Source: Sphingomonas adhaesiva
GTDB lineage: Bacteria; Pseudomonadota; Alphaproteobacteria; Sphingomonadales; Sphingomonadaceae
DNA: 64,000 nt
Direction: 5' to 3'
NCBI RefSeq assembly: GCF_002374855.1
Contig: NZ_NWVC01000003.1
Span: 124,001 to 188,000 of the forward strand
Under the pieces are notes generated by a model. That model worked only from the letters and a program-made list of their open reading frames with translations, was not told the origin of the DNA and searched no databases. This document shows, piece after piece, positions 8,554-20,190 of this stretch. A program made the position numbers and the translations under genes. Within the stretch, counting starts at the first letter, position 1. Each line of letters opens with the position of its first letter.

Positions 8554-9828
8554 ATGGAAGCGCAGCGGCAGGAAGCGGCAGGGTGCGCCGATGACGCGCA
8601 GCGCGCGCTGTCGGAACGCTATCGCGCCGTCCGCGAACTGACGGTGGCGCTGGTCGCGCCGCTGTCCGATGCCGATGCCACGGTCCAGTCGATGGACGAT
8701 GCGTCGCCCGCCAAATGGCATCTGGCGCATACGACATGGTTCTTCGAAACCTTCGTCCTGCGCGATCACGTTCCCGATTACCGGCTGCACGACGAACGCT
8801 TCCCGTTCCTGTTCAACAGCTATTACGAGGCGGAAGGGCGGCGGCACGCGCGCGCGCGGCGCGGGATGGTGACTCGCCCGACGCTGGACGAGGTGCGCGG
8901 CTATCGCGCGGCGGTGGATGCGGCGGTGCTGGCGGCGATCGGCACGCTGCCGCAGGCGGCGCGTGCGCTGGTGGCGCTGGGCTGCCACCACGAGGAGCAG
9001 CACCAGGAATTGCTGGTCACCGACATGCTGCACCTGTTTTCCGAAAACCCGCTGGAGCCGGCGATCTGGCCGGCGGCGCGCAAGGTGCCGGTGGCGATGC
9101 CCGGTCCGATCGGGTGGATCGCGCGCGACGAAGCGGTGGTGGAGATCGGCCATGCCGGCGAGGCGTTCGCGTTCGATTGCGAGGGGCCGCGCCACCGCGC
9201 GCTGGTGCCCGCGCATGCGATCGCCGACCGCACCGTCACCAACGGCGAATGGGCCGCGTTCATCGCCGACGGCGGCTATCGCGACGCGCGCTGGTGGCTG
9301 TCCGACGGCTGGGCATGGGTGCAGCGCGAGGGCGTCGAGGCGCCGCTATATTGGGAAATGCGCGACGGCGTGTGGACGCGTTTCGGGCTGGACGGGCGGC
9401 GCGTGGTCGATCCGGCGGCGCCGGTGACGCATGTCAGCTTCTTCGAGGCGGATGCCTATGCCAGCTGGGCGGGCGCACGATTGCCGACCGAGTTCGAATG
9501 GGAAGCCGCCGCCGCCGCGCATGACGCCGCGGGGGGCAACCAGCTGGACGTGGCCGGCGCGATCGAGCCGCGGCCGTCCGCCGGCGGGCCGGCGTTCTTC
9601 GGCGACGTGTGGGAATGGACCGGTTCGGCGTATCGACCCTATCCCGGTTTCCGCGCCGCCGATGGCGCGGTCGGCGAATATAACGGCAAGTTCATGAGCG
9701 GGCAGTTCGTGCTGCGCGGCGGCAGCTGCGCCACGCCGCGTGGTCACGCACGCGCGTCCTACCGCAATTTCTTCTACCCCCATCAACGCTGGCAATTCAC
9801 CGGCGTGCGCCTGGCAAAGGACCTGTGA
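8554..9828 (+). CDS. egtB: Ergothioneine biosynthesis sulfoxide synthase EgtB
   Basis: EgtB is the non-haem iron enzyme that uses oxygen to join a sulfur donor to trimethylhistidine (hercynine). The 424-residue protein has an N-terminal DinB-like helical domain with the iron ligands: His56 in KWHLAHTTWFFE, and the H-x3-H-x-E set at His146-His150-Glu152. A C-terminal FGE-sulfatase domain follows, with the signatures NGEWAAFI, ARLPTEFEWE, DVWEWT and RGGS. A purine-rich GGGAGACGGG precedes the ATG at 8554. egtD follows after four bases, giving a compact ergothioneine operon. No separate egtA, egtC or egtE is nearby, which is common outside actinobacteria. Confidence 0.95.
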   Translation: MEAQRQEAAGCADDAQRALSERYRAVRELTVALVAPLSDADATVQSMDDASPAKWHLAHTTWFFETFVLRDHVPDYRLHDERFPFLFNSYYEAEGRRHARARRGMVTRPTLDEVRGYRAAVDAAVLAAIGTLPQAARALVALGCHHEEQHQELLVTDMLHLFSENPLEPAIWPAARKVPVAMPGPIGWIARDEAVVEIGHAGEAFAFDCEGPRHRALVPAHAIADRTVTNGEWAAFIADGGYRDARWWLSDGWAWVQREGVEAPLYWEMRDGVWTRFGLDGRRVVDPAAPVTHVSFFEADAYASWAGARLPTEFEWEAAAAAHDAAGGNQLDVAGAIEPRPSAGGPAFFGDVWEWTGSAYRPYPGFRAADGAVGEYNGKFMSGQFVLRGGSCATPRGHARASYRNFFYPHQRWQFTGVRLAKDL

Positions 9829-9832
9829 CGCG

Positions 9833-10810
9833 ATGCTGAAGCCCGAGATCGAGGATGGCCAGACCCGGCTGGCCGACCCGCAATTCCGCGCCGACGTGCT
9901 GTCGGGGCTGGCGCGCCGCCCGCGCGCGATCCCGGCGCGCTGGTTCTACGACCATCGCGGGTCGCAATTGTTCGAACAGATCACCGAACTGCCCGAATAT
10001 TATCCGACCCGCACCGAGACCGCGCTGCTGCAATCGCTGTGCGGCGATTTGCGCGAGGCGGTGGGCGAGGGCCGCGCGGTGGTGGAATTCGGTTCGGGAT
10101 CGTCGACCAAGACGCCGATCCTGCTCGAATGCCTGAACCCCGGTGCCTATGTGCCGATCGACATTTCCGGCGATTTCCTGCGCGAATCGGTGCGCCCGCT
10201 GGCGCAGCGTTTCCCGGAATTGCTGATCCTGCCGTTCGAGGCGGATTTCACCCGCCCGCTGACGCTGCCGCGCACGATCGAGGACATGCCCAAGCTGGGC
10301 TTCTTCCCCGGATCGACGATCGGCAACCTGATCCCGCTGGCGGCGATCGACCTGCTGCGGGCGATGCGCGCGTCGCTGAAGGAAGGCGCGATGCTGCTGA
10401 TCGGGATGGACCGGATCAAGGGCGAGGAGGTGCTGGTCCCCGCCTATGACGATGCGCAGGGGGTGACCGCGGCGTTCAACCTCAACCTGCTGGAGCGGAT
10501 CAACCGCGAGCTGGACGGGACGATCCCGGTCGATGCGTTCCGCCACAAGGCGGTGTGGAACGACGACCGCGCACGGATCGAGATGCATCTGGAGGCGACC
10601 GCCGACGCCGCGTTCGAGGTGGAGGGCCGCACGTTCGACATCGCCGCGGGCGAGACGATCCATACCGAGAACAGCCACAAATACGGCCCGCGCGACGCGC
10701 GCATCCTGCTGCGCGCGGGCGGGTGGACGCCGGTGCGCGAATGGACCGACGCCGACGGCCGGTTCGCGGTGATCCTGGCGGAGGCGCAGGCGGAACGGCC
10801 CGCGCCCTGA
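9833..10810 (+). CDS. egtD: L-histidine N(alpha)-methyltransferase EgtD
   Basis: EgtD methylates histidine three times with S-adenosylmethionine to make hercynine, the first step to ergothioneine. The 325-residue protein shows the family's RRPRAIPARWFYDHRGS N-terminal stretch, the ITELPEYYPTRTE segment, the SAM-binding VEFGSGSSTKT motif near residue 85, and GFFPGSTIGNL at mid-protein. The late stretch IHTENSHKY is also characteristic. The start is the ATG at 9833, four bases after the egtB stop. The product would feed directly to EgtB. Confidence 0.96.
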   Translation: MLKPEIEDGQTRLADPQFRADVLSGLARRPRAIPARWFYDHRGSQLFEQITELPEYYPTRTETALLQSLCGDLREAVGEGRAVVEFGSGSSTKTPILLECLNPGAYVPIDISGDFLRESVRPLAQRFPELLILPFEADFTRPLTLPRTIEDMPKLGFFPGSTIGNLIPLAAIDLLRAMRASLKEGAMLLIGMDRIKGEEVLVPAYDDAQGVTAAFNLNLLERINRELDGTIPVDAFRHKAVWNDDRARIEMHLEATADAAFEVEGRTFDIAAGETIHTENSHKYGPRDARILLRAGGWTPVREWTDADGRFAVILAEAQAERPAP

Positions 10811-10825
10811 GCGGGCGCCTTCCGG

Positions 10826-11848
10826 TCAGTCGACGGTCACGCGCGCGCGCCAGGTGGTGATATAGTCGTAGGCGCCGCGGCATTCGCCCATCTGCGCCTG
10901 CTCGACCAGGCGGAAGCGCGCGCCGTCCCAGGCGAACGCCTGTCGCGACCCGCAATCGCCCAGCCCGCGCCCGCGCACGAACGAGCTGAGCCGGCGGGTG
11001 CGCGCGTCCCAGTCGCCGTTGATGATCTGGTTCACGGGCGTGTTGCCGAACGTCGACGGCGCGTCGAGGACGGCCGGGGCGGGCTTGCCCTTGTCACCCG
11101 CGACGAACAGGCTGGTGTAGATATTGTACGCGCCGTTGCCGCACGGATGCTCGATCGCGATCAGCGAGTGGGTGGCGTCCAGCCGGTAGGAGCGCGGCTT
11201 CACCGGGCCGATCGCATATTGGCACGACGCATTGTCGCGGCCGATCAGCTGCGCGGCCTCCTTCGGCGAGATGGTGCGCGGCGGGGCGACGAGCGCGGGC
11301 GCCTGGCGGATCACCGGCAGCGGCGGGACCGGCGGCACCGCCGAGGCGGGGCGCGCGCCGGGGCGGACCAGCGCGGTGCGGGTGCCGACGCGCTGCTGCG
11401 CCTCGTCCACCGCCAGCAGGCTGGCCGACAGCCCCGACAGCGACGCGCGCGCCAGCGTGCGCCCGCGCGCATCGGCCAGCGTCGCCTGCCGCCCGCCGAG
11501 CAGGGCCGCCGCGATCGCGCCCTGGAACGGCAGCGCCAGCCCGGCGCCCTTGCCCGGTGCGACGATCTGCGCCACCGGCTTGCCGTCCACCGCGAACGAC
11601 AGGCGTGCGCCCGCCGCGACGGTATCGGGGACCGGCACCTGCAGCTGCGCGGGGGCGGTGGCCGCGCCGTCGCGGCGCAGCACCAGCATCAGATAGCCGT
11701 CGCCGTCCGCAGCGTCGGGCACCAGCGCCACCGCCTGGCACGCGCGCTGGTTGTCGCAGCCCATGATCCAGTCGGTGAAGGTGCGCAGGTCGCCGGGCGC
11801 ATGAGCGGCGGCGGGGGCGACCAGCAACAGCGCGAGCGGCGCGATCAT
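10826..11848 (-). CDS. DUF1176 periplasmic protein (second of a tandem pair)
   Basis: A 340-residue secreted protein with a Sec signal peptide (residues 1-16, cut after AAAHA). The DUF1176 features are RTFTDWIMGCDNQRAC near the N terminus, paired cysteines around CQYAIG and HPCGNGAYN, and a C-terminal block [17 protein letters not shown] followed by MGECRG. Its ATG at 11848 overlaps the stop of the upstream paralogue (ATGA). I start there because it puts a clean signal peptide at the N terminus. The function of DUF1176 is not established; the conserved cysteines suggest disulfides in the periplasm. It converges on egtD with a 15-base gap. Confidence 0.85.
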   Translation of the reverse strand: MIAPLALLLVAPAAAHAPGDLRTFTDWIMGCDNQRACQAVALVPDAADGDGYLMLVLRRDGAATAPAQLQVPVPDTVAAGARLSFAVDGKPVAQIVAPGKGAGLALPFQGAIAAALLGGRQATLADARGRTLARASLSGLSASLLAVDEAQQRVGTRTALVRPGARPASAVPPVPPLPVIRQAPALVAPPRTISPKEAAQLIGRDNASCQYAIGPVKPRSYRLDATHSLIAIEHPCGNGAYNIYTSLFVAGDKGKPAPAVLDAPSTFGNTPVNQIINGDWDARTRRLSSFVRGRGLGDCGSRQAFAWDGARFRLVEQAQMGECRGAYDYITTWRARVTVD

Positions 11849-12966
11849 CGCCGCACCACGCGCACGCGCCACAAGGGCAGGAATTCCGGATTGCCGCGAC
11901 ATTCGCGCATCTCGTTCTGGTCGGTCAGTCGCAGCATCGCCCCATCCCATACGAACGCCTGCGCTACGCCGCAGTCGCCCAGTCCCCGGCCCTTGGCATA
12001 GCTGCTCAGCACGCCGCCGTCGAATGTCGCGTTGACGACGCTGGGCACCGGCGTTTCGGGATCGGCGCCGCTGGCGGCGAACCCGGCGGGCGCATCGACG
12101 CGCGCGGGCGCGGGCTTGCCGTCGCGCACGACGAACAGCGCCTGCACCTCGTTATAGGCGCCCATCGAACAGGGCAGCAGCACCAGCGTCGCGCCGCCGC
12201 CCAGCGCATGCGCCTCGGCGGTCCAGGGTTCGCCGTCGGGGCGCTTCGTCTCGCAACGGCCGGTCGCCTGCATCGCGGCGAGCAGCGCGGGGGTGATCGC
12301 GGCGGGGCGCCCGGCGGGCGTGGGGGCGACCACGACCGGCAGCGCGGGGGCGGCGGGGACGCGCGCTGCGGGGGCGGTGCCGCGCGCCACGGCGGCGGTG
12401 ACCGTGCCGACGCGCCCCTGCCGATCGTCGAGATAACGCAGCGCCGCCGACGCGCCCGCCAGCGACACCGCGCCCAGCGCCGCGCCGTCGCGCCCGCGCA
12501 CCTGCATCGCGCGGCCGTTCGCCATCGCCGCGACGACCGCCGCGGCACGCGCGCCGGTCAGCCCGTCGCCGGCCAGCGCGAAGCTGCGCCCGTCGACGAC
12601 GATCGCGGCGGGGGCGGGCTTCTCCTCGATCGCGGACAGCGACAGCGCGAAGCCGCCCGCCGGCCCGGCATCGCGCGCGACCGACAGCGTAAAGGCGGGA
12701 AAATCGCCGGCATCGCCGGGCGCGAGCGAGGCCATGGTACAGCGCGCGCCATTGTCGCACGCCACCGCCCAGTCGCGGAAGGTGCGCGGTTCGGCCGGCG
12801 CGGGGCGGGTGTGGGTGTCGGCGGCGGTTGTCGGCGTGGGCGTGGGCGCGGCGGTGGTCGCGGTCGCGGTCCGGTTCGTCGGCGCCGCATCGGGCGCGGG
12901 GGAGGAACAGGCCGCGAGCATGCCGATCGCCGCCGTCGCGCCATATGCCGTCCACCGCATCGCCAT
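11845..12966 (-). CDS. DUF1176 lipoprotein (first of a tandem pair)
   Basis: A 373-residue predicted lipoprotein. The signal peptide ends in the lipobox LAAC (Cys20). A Pro/Thr/Ala-rich linker (about residues 21-60) leads into the DUF1176 domain, with [24 protein letters not shown] and [18 protein letters not shown]. It shares these blocks with the gene immediately downstream, so the pair arose by tandem duplication. Here one copy is membrane-anchored and the other soluble. The two are translationally coupled. The role is unknown. Confidence 0.85.
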   Translation of the reverse strand: MAMRWTAYGATAAIGMLAACSSPAPDAAPTNRTATATTAAPTPTPTTAADTHTRPAPAEPRTFRDWAVACDNGARCTMASLAPGDAGDFPAFTLSVARDAGPAGGFALSLSAIEEKPAPAAIVVDGRSFALAGDGLTGARAAAVVAAMANGRAMQVRGRDGAALGAVSLAGASAALRYLDDRQGRVGTVTAAVARGTAPAARVPAAPALPVVVAPTPAGRPAAITPALLAAMQATGRCETKRPDGEPWTAEAHALGGGATLVLLPCSMGAYNEVQALFVVRDGKPAPARVDAPAGFAASGADPETPVPSVVNATFDGGVLSSYAKGRGLGDCGVAQAFVWDGAMLRLTDQNEMRECRGNPEFLPLWRVRVVRR

Positions 12967-13030
12967 CTCCGTGCTGGTCTGTTCGCCGTGCGCGTGTCTA
13001 AAGGGGAAACGCCATGAACGGGAGATGATG

Positions 13031-13900
13031 ATGCAGGCTGTCGGAGTGATCGGCGCGGGCCAGATGGGCGCGGGGATCGCGCAGGTTTCCGCCGCCGCGG
13101 GCTATCGCGTGCTGTTGAGCGACGTGGACCAGGCGCGCGCCGAGGCGGGCAAGGCAGGGATCGCCAAACGGCTGGCGCGCGACGTGGAGAAGGGCAAGAT
13201 CGACGCCGGGGCGCGCGACCGCGTGCTGGAGCGGATCGAGCCGATCGGCGACGTCGCGGGCATGGCCGCGTGCGGGCTGGTGATCGAGGCGGCGACCGAG
13301 CGCGAGGAGATCAAGCGCGCGATCTTCGCGAAGGTCGGCGCAGTGCTGGGGCATCAGGCGGTGCTGGCGTCGAACACCTCGTCGATCCCGATCACGCGGC
13401 TGGCGCAGGCCAGCCCCGATGCCGCGCGCTTCATCGGGGTGCATTTCTTCAACCCCGTGCCGGTGATGGGGTTGATCGAGGTGATCCGCGGGCTGGCGAC
13501 GTCGGATGCGACGGTCGCGACGGTCGAAACCTATGCCGCGGCGCTGGGCAAGCGCGTGGTGCACGCCAATGACGCGCCGGGCTTCATCGTCAACCGCGTG
13601 CTGATGCCGATGCTGAACGAGGCGTGCTTCGCGCTGGGCGAGGGCGTGGCGTCGATCCGCGATATCGACGCGGCGGTGCAGCTGGGGCTGAACCACCCGA
13701 TGGGGCCGCTGACGCTGGCCGATTTCATCGGGCTGGACACCTGCCTGGAGATCACGCGCGTGCTGTTCGAGGGGACCGGCGACCCGAAGTTCCGGCCCGC
13801 GCCGCTGCTGGTCAAATATGTCGAGGCGGGCTGGTACGGGCGCAAGACCGGGCGCGGGTTCTACGATTATTCGGGCGCGGAGCCGGTGCCGACGCGGTGA
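13031..13900 (+). CDS. 3-hydroxybutyryl/3-hydroxyacyl-CoA dehydrogenase
   Basis: A 289-residue NAD-dependent dehydrogenase of the Hbd/FadB-C type that interconverts 3-hydroxyacyl-CoA and 3-ketoacyl-CoA. It begins with the Rossmann motif [15 protein letters not shown]. Next come [11 protein letters not shown], the catalytic HFFNPVPVM (His) with downstream Asn in [11 protein letters not shown], and a C-terminal [17 protein letters not shown] dimer domain. Three consecutive ATG codons occur at 13025, 13028 and 13031. GGGAG at 13020-13024 is best spaced for the third, so I start there. It is divergent from the DUF1176 pair. Confidence 0.93.
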   Translation: MQAVGVIGAGQMGAGIAQVSAAAGYRVLLSDVDQARAEAGKAGIAKRLARDVEKGKIDAGARDRVLERIEPIGDVAGMAACGLVIEAATEREEIKRAIFAKVGAVLGHQAVLASNTSSIPITRLAQASPDAARFIGVHFFNPVPVMGLIEVIRGLATSDATVATVETYAAALGKRVVHANDAPGFIVNRVLMPMLNEACFALGEGVASIRDIDAAVQLGLNHPMGPLTLADFIGLDTCLEITRVLFEGTGDPKFRPAPLLVKYVEAGWYGRKTGRGFYDYSGAEPVPTR

Positions 13901-13917
13901 GGGTGTGATGCTGCACC

Positions 13918-14062
13918 GGGGTTGCGCGGTGTGGCGCAACGCTCCGGCCTTCGCCGGAGCACGGGTGGGTTGGGTGTTCGTGCTCCTGCGCAGGCAGGAG
14001 CGCAGGGTTTCGGGTGGTGTCGTTCGTGGCTCCGGGTTCCTGCGTGCGCAGGAACCCGGAGG
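13918..14062. repeat. Cluster of intergenic hairpin repeats
   Basis: The 168-base gap between two convergent genes (stops at 13900 and 14069) is filled with small palindromes: GCTCCGGccttcGCCGGAGC, GCTCCTGcgcaggCAGGAGC and CCGGGTTCCTGCgtGCGCAGGAACCCGG. They resemble the claimed repeat families at 20100-20175 and 24597-24885. They may serve as terminators between the converging genes. Confidence 0.7.
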
Positions 14063-14068
14063 TGCGCG

Positions 14069-15031
14069 TCAGGCGGCAAAGGGGGCGAGGCGGGTGCGGA
14101 TGCGGTCGAGGACCGTGGCGCCGGACAGGTCGGGGACGAACGGCTGGCCGGTGATCGTCTCATACGCCTCGACATAGACCGCGCTGGTCGCGGCGATCAG
14201 TTCGTCGGGGATGGCGGGAAGATCGGCGGCGTAGGGATCGGCGCGTTCGGCGACCCAGGCGCGCACGACGTCCTTGTCGAAACTGTCCGGGCGTTCCCCC
14301 GCCGCGACGCGCGCGTCATAGGTCGCGGCCTTCCAGAAGCGGCTGCTGTCGGGGGTGTGGACCTCGTCCGCCAGCAGGATGCGGCCGTCGGCGTCGACGC
14401 CGAATTCGTACTTGGTATCGGCCAGGATCAGCCCGCGTTCCGCCGCCATCGCCTGCCCGCGCGCGAACAGCGCCAGCGCGGTGGCGCTGACCTCCTCCCA
14501 CTGCGCAGGCGTCAGCAACCCGGCGTCGAGGATTTCCGCCGGGGTCAGCGGGCGATCGTGCCCGCCGTCGAATTCCTTGCTGGTCGGCGTGATGATCGCC
14601 TCGGGCAGCCGCTGGTTGGCCACCAGACCGTCGGGCAAAGTGGTGCCGTACATCGCGCGCTGCCCCGCCTTGTACAGCGTCAGGATCGAGGTGCTGGTCG
14701 TCCCCGCCAGATAGCCGCGCACGACGATCTCCACCGGCAGGATCGTCAGCCGCCGGCACAGGAGCACGTTGGGATCGGGATAGTCGATGACGTGGTTGGC
14801 GCAGATGTCGGCCGTCGCCTCGAACCAGAAGCGCGCGACCTGCGTCAACACCTGCCCCTTGAACGGCACGGCGCACAGGATGCGGTCGAACGCGCTCAGC
14901 CGGTCGCTGGCGACGATCAGCCGGCGTCCGCCCGGCAGATCGTAATTGTCGCGCACCTTCCCCCGGTAATGGTTCGGGAGGAACGGCAGGTCGACGCGGT
15001 CGAGGACGCGCGGCGCGGCGGTGGCGGTCAT
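14069..15031 (-). CDS. purC: Phosphoribosylaminoimidazole-succinocarboxamide synthase
   Basis: SAICAR synthetase, an ATP-dependent step of purine synthesis that joins CAIR to aspartate. The 320-residue form is the longer type, with [28 protein letters not shown] at the N terminus (the ATP loop), [19 protein letters not shown] and [12 protein letters not shown]. Its ATG at 15031 overlaps the stop of the agmatine deiminase gene upstream. Many alphaproteobacteria carry a second, short purC elsewhere; that cannot be checked here. Confidence 0.94.
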   Translation of the reverse strand: MTATAAPRVLDRVDLPFLPNHYRGKVRDNYDLPGGRRLIVASDRLSAFDRILCAVPFKGQVLTQVARFWFEATADICANHVIDYPDPNVLLCRRLTILPVEIVVRGYLAGTTSTSILTLYKAGQRAMYGTTLPDGLVANQRLPEAIITPTSKEFDGGHDRPLTPAEILDAGLLTPAQWEEVSATALALFARGQAMAAERGLILADTKYEFGVDADGRILLADEVHTPDSSRFWKAATYDARVAAGERPDSFDKDVVRAWVAERADPYAADLPAIPDELIAATSAVYVEAYETITGQPFVPDLSGATVLDRIRTRLAPFAA

Positions 15032-15999
15032 GCAGGGATCTGCTGGCTGATGCAGTGGAAGCTGCCGCCGCCGGTCAGGATCGCATCGGCGCGCAGCCCC
15101 ACGACGTCGCGGGTCGGGAACAATGCGCGGATCGCCTCCACCGCGGCATCGTCCTGCGGCGTGCCGTACAGCGGGACGACCACCGCGGCATTGCCGATGT
15201 AGAAGTTCATGTAGCTGGCGGGCACGACTTCCTCATCGCGCAACACGCGGCCGGGGGAGGGGACCAGCACCACCTCCACCCCCGCGGCGCGGGCGCGCAG
15301 GGCGGCATCCTGATAGATGCGCCAATTGGGGTCGTTGTCGGCCGCCTGCGGGATGGCGAGGCGGTTTTCGCCGACGAACCGCGCGAGATTGTCGACATGC
15401 CCGTCGGTATGATCGTTGATGAGGCCGTCGCCCAGCCACAGCACGCGCGTCAGCCCCAGATCCTCGTTCAGCCGCCGCTCGATCGCCTCGCGCGTCAGCT
15501 CGGGATTGCGATTGGGGTTGAGCAGGCATTGTTCGGTGGTGACGACCAGCCCGGTGCCGTCGCCGTCGATCGCGCCGCCTTCCAGGATCCAGTCGCACGG
15601 CAGGATCGACAGCCCGCGCCGCCGCGCCAGCCGCGCGCCGATATCCTCGTCGCCGGGCAGGTCGTATTTGCCGCCCCAGCCGTTGAACCCGAAATCGCGC
15701 GCACGCGCGTCCCCGCCGATGATCGGCGCAGTATCGCGCAGCCAGATGTCGCCGAACGGTTCGACGACCAGTTCGGCGAACGGCGCCAGCGCGCGCGCGG
15801 CGGCCGCGGCCTCGTCATCGGCGGCAACCAGCAGCACCTGTTCGCCGCGCCCGCCGGCATGGACCGCGCGGGCGAAGGCGACCACCTCCGTGCGCGCCTC
15901 GTCCAGATCGTCGCCCCACAATTCGGGGTGGCTGGGAAAACCGATCCATACCGCCTTGTGCGGCGCCCATTCGGCGGGCGGGGTCAGCATCGAGGTCAT
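15028..15999 (-). CDS. aguA: Agmatine deiminase family protein
   Basis: A 323-residue member of the peptidyl-arginine-deiminase superfamily. The best match is agmatine deiminase, which turns agmatine into N-carbamoylputrescine. Visible family features are the N-terminal [43 protein letters not shown] (the catalytic His region) and the C-terminal nucleophile Cys in [11 protein letters not shown]. The ATG is at 15999. The stop overlaps the purC start by four bases, an unusual pairing of polyamine and purine genes. The usual partner aguB is not adjacent. Confidence 0.9.
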   Translation of the reverse strand: MTSMLTPPAEWAPHKAVWIGFPSHPELWGDDLDEARTEVVAFARAVHAGGRGEQVLLVAADDEAAAAARALAPFAELVVEPFGDIWLRDTAPIIGGDARARDFGFNGWGGKYDLPGDEDIGARLARRRGLSILPCDWILEGGAIDGDGTGLVVTTEQCLLNPNRNPELTREAIERRLNEDLGLTRVLWLGDGLINDHTDGHVDNLARFVGENRLAIPQAADNDPNWRIYQDAALRARAAGVEVVLVPSPGRVLRDEEVVPASYMNFYIGNAAVVVPLYGTPQDDAAVEAIRALFPTRDVVGLRADAILTGGGSFHCISQQIPA

Positions 16000-16013
16000 T
16001 GCGGAAACGTTCC

Positions 16014-17669
<1,656 letters not shown>

Positions 17670-17813
17670 GAAACGAGGCTCCGACCGGGAGAAGGCGTTG
17701 GGGCCTTCTGCCAATCGCCGCGGCGGCTGTCCACGCGGGCGTTGGCAAAGCGGCTTGTGACACGGCGATCCGCGCCATAGCATGGCGGCGGGGACATGAT
17801 CGGGGGGAAGGTG

Positions 17814-19862
17814 ATGATCGGTCGGCGATCGGCGGCGGTGGCGTGCGTGCTGCTGGCGGGGGCGGCGATGCCGGGCGCGGCGATGTCGGCTGCAGCGATG
17901 TGGGGTGCGGGGGCGCAGGCACCGGCGGCGAAGGACGCGCCCGCGAAGCCCCAGACGCTGGCCGAGCGGTTCGGCGCGCGCGAGAACGTGCGCCAGATCA
18001 GCATGTCGCCCGACGGGCGGCGGGTGGCGATCCTGACGTCGATGGGCACACGCGGCGATGCCGCCGTCATCGTCGATGCCGACACCGGCGCGACGACGCC
18101 GATCGGTCTGAGCGACGGCAACGGATTGCAGCCGGTGCGTTGCGGCTGGTCGTCGCCGACGCGGATCGTGTGCAAGCTGTACGGGATCAGCGACGCGCTG
18201 GAGCGGCGGGTGTCCTATACCCGGCTGGTCGGGTTCGATGCCGACGGCACGCACCTCCTGCCGCTGGGGCGCAAGCTGCGCGGACTGGCATCGCGCCCCA
18301 ACCAGTTCGACGGCAATGTCATTGACTGGCGATCGGGCGACGGCTGGGTGCTGATGTCGCGCGACTTCGTCCCCGAAGCGGACGCCACCGGGTCGAACAT
18401 CCGCGGGACCGGGTCGCGCGACGGGCTGGGCGTCGAGCTGGTCGATACGGTCACCGGCAAGGCGCAACTGGTCGAGCGGCCCGACAGCGAGGCGACCGAT
18501 TACCTCGCCGACGGCCAAGGCAACATCCGCATCAAGGAGGTGATGCCGCGCGACGGCACCGGCCTGCTGACCGGGGAGACCATCTATCGCTACCACCCGA
18601 CGGGCGGCGGTGGCGGCGGCTGGCAGCCGTTCAGCCGCGCGCGGGCGAACAGCCACGACGCGCTGGAGCCGTTGGCGGTCGACGGGACGCGCGACGTGGC
18701 ATTTGCCACGCGCGGGCTGAACGGGCGGCTGGCGCTGTACAGCGTCAAGCTGGACGGTTCGATGGCGACCGAGCTGGTCGCCAGCAACCCAGAGGTCGAC
18801 GTGACATCGGTGGTGACGATCGGGCGGCGCGGGCGCGTGATCGGCGCCACCTATGTCACCGACCGGCGGCAGACCGACTATTTCGACCCGGATTATCGCA
18901 AGCTGGCCGCGGCGCTGGCGCGGGCGCTGCCCCGGACGCCGCTGATCCGCTTCGTGGGCGCGAACGCCGACGAAAGCCAGCTGCTGGTGTTCGCGGGCAG
19001 CGACGTCGATCCGGGCACCTATTACCGCTTCACCAAGGCGACGCGCCGGCTGGACGCGCTGGTCGGCGCGCGCCCGGCGCTGGACGGCGTGGCGATGGGC
19101 GAGATGAAGGCGGTGCGCTTCCCCGCCGCCGACGGGACGATGGTGCCCGCCTATCTGACGCTGCCGCCGGGTGGCGCGGCCAGGAAGCTGCCCGCGATCG
19201 TGATGCCGCATGGCGGGCCGTCGTACCGCGACGAATGGGGGTTCGACTGGCTGGTGCAGTTCTTCGCCGCGTCCGGCTACGCCGTGATCCAGCCGCAATA
19301 TCGCGGATCGTCGGGCTATGGCGACGGCTGGTTCGCCAACAACGCCTTCCGCTCGTGGGAGCAGGCGATCAGCGACGTCGCCGATGCCGGCCGCTGGCTG
19401 GTGAAGGAGGGGATCGCCGATCCGAAGAAGCTGGGGATCCTCGGCTGGTCCTATGGCGGCTATGCCGCATTGCAGGCCAATGTGATCGACCCCGACCTGT
19501 TCCGCGCGGTGGTGGCGATCGCGCCGGTGACCGATCTGGCGGCGACCAAGCGCGAGGCGGTCGGCTTCACCAACCGCGTGCTGGTGGCCGAGCAGATCGG
19601 ATCGGGCGAGGCGGTGGCGAAGGGATCGCCCGCGCGCCACGCCGACCGGTTCAAGGCGCCGGTGCTGATGTTCCACGGCGACACCGACCTGAACGTCGGC
19701 GTCGCGCAGTCGCGGCTGATGGACAAGCGGCTGCGCGATGCGGGCAAGGCATCGACGCTGGTGGTGTTCCCCAAGCTGGACCACCAGATCGACGATAGCG
19801 CCGCCCGCAGCGATATGCTGGCGAAGAGCGACGCGTTCCTGAAGGCGGCGTTCGGCGGGTAG
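17814..19862 (+). CDS. Secreted S9 family prolyl oligopeptidase-like peptidase
   Basis: A 682-residue serine peptidase. An N-terminal signal peptide (about residues 1-23) precedes a beta-propeller and a C-terminal alpha/beta hydrolase domain. Catalytic residues are Ser546 in GWSYGGYAA, Asp625 in GDTDLNVGV and His657 in LDHQIDD. PHGGPSYRDEW is the oxyanion-side family stretch. Of two in-frame ATGs, the one at 17814 follows GGGGGGAAGGTG and is preferred to 17796. The family trims peptides from their N termini or next to proline. It pairs naturally with the divergent M28 aminopeptidase in peptide scavenging (inference). Confidence 0.92.
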   Translation: MIGRRSAAVACVLLAGAAMPGAAMSAAAMWGAGAQAPAAKDAPAKPQTLAERFGARENVRQISMSPDGRRVAILTSMGTRGDAAVIVDADTGATTPIGLSDGNGLQPVRCGWSSPTRIVCKLYGISDALERRVSYTRLVGFDADGTHLLPLGRKLRGLASRPNQFDGNVIDWRSGDGWVLMSRDFVPEADATGSNIRGTGSRDGLGVELVDTVTGKAQLVERPDSEATDYLADGQGNIRIKEVMPRDGTGLLTGETIYRYHPTGGGGGGWQPFSRARANSHDALEPLAVDGTRDVAFATRGLNGRLALYSVKLDGSMATELVASNPEVDVTSVVTIGRRGRVIGATYVTDRRQTDYFDPDYRKLAAALARALPRTPLIRFVGANADESQLLVFAGSDVDPGTYYRFTKATRRLDALVGARPALDGVAMGEMKAVRFPAADGTMVPAYLTLPPGGAARKLPAIVMPHGGPSYRDEWGFDWLVQFFAASGYAVIQPQYRGSSGYGDGWFANNAFRSWEQAISDVADAGRWLVKEGIADPKKLGILGWSYGGYAALQANVIDPDLFRAVVAIAPVTDLAATKREAVGFTNRVLVAEQIGSGEAVAKGSPARHADRFKAPVLMFHGDTDLNVGVAQSRLMDKRLRDAGKASTLVVFPKLDHQIDDSAARSDMLAKSDAFLKAAFGG

Positions 19863-19969
19863 GGGGAACCCAGGTCGTCCCCGGCGCGGGCGGGGGTTCT
19901 GGGCGGCATGAGCGCGGCGCTCTTTACGCGGAGACTCCGGCGTTCGCGGGACGTTTGCAAAGCCCATGC

Positions 19970-20175
19970 CGTCATGCCGGACCAGTTCCGGCATCCACGT
20001 TTCCGCACACAGGCAAGTGCCTGATTTCGCGGCGCCATGGACCCCGGAACAAGTCCGGGGTGACGGAGGGGCTGGCGCGCTTGTGTTCCGGCGGGGGCGG
20101 GAACCCAGGGTTGGTAGGGTAACGGGCGTTGCGCTTCGCAACCCTGGGCTCCGGCCTTCGCCGGGGCACGGTGGT
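19970..20175. repeat. Composite REP-like repeat between S9 peptidase and rpsD
   Basis: The unit at 19970-19997 (ATGCCGGAccagTTCCGGCAT) is followed at 20038-20065 by ACCCCGGAacaagTCCGGGGT. In between lies GCAAGTGCCTGATTTCGCGG, which matches GCAAGGCGTTGATTTTGCGG in the copy at 29901-29996, and AAAGCCC/AAAACCC precedes both. The conserved element is therefore longer (about 115 bases) than the two hairpins alone. From about 20100 to 20175 a further inverted repeat (CCCAGGGTTG ... CAACCCTGGG) and CTCCGGccttcGCCGGGG follow. This fills most of the 456-base gap before rpsD; no gene is seen in it. Confidence 0.8.
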
Positions 20176-20190
20176 GCCGGGAAGTGGGGG

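Noticed and set aside
17670-20141. Minus-strand open frame extending the M28 peptidase upstream by more than 800 codons
   Set aside because: It is antisense to the S9 peptidase, the codons are shadows of the GC-rich opposite strand, and a clear signal peptide sets the M28 start at 17669.
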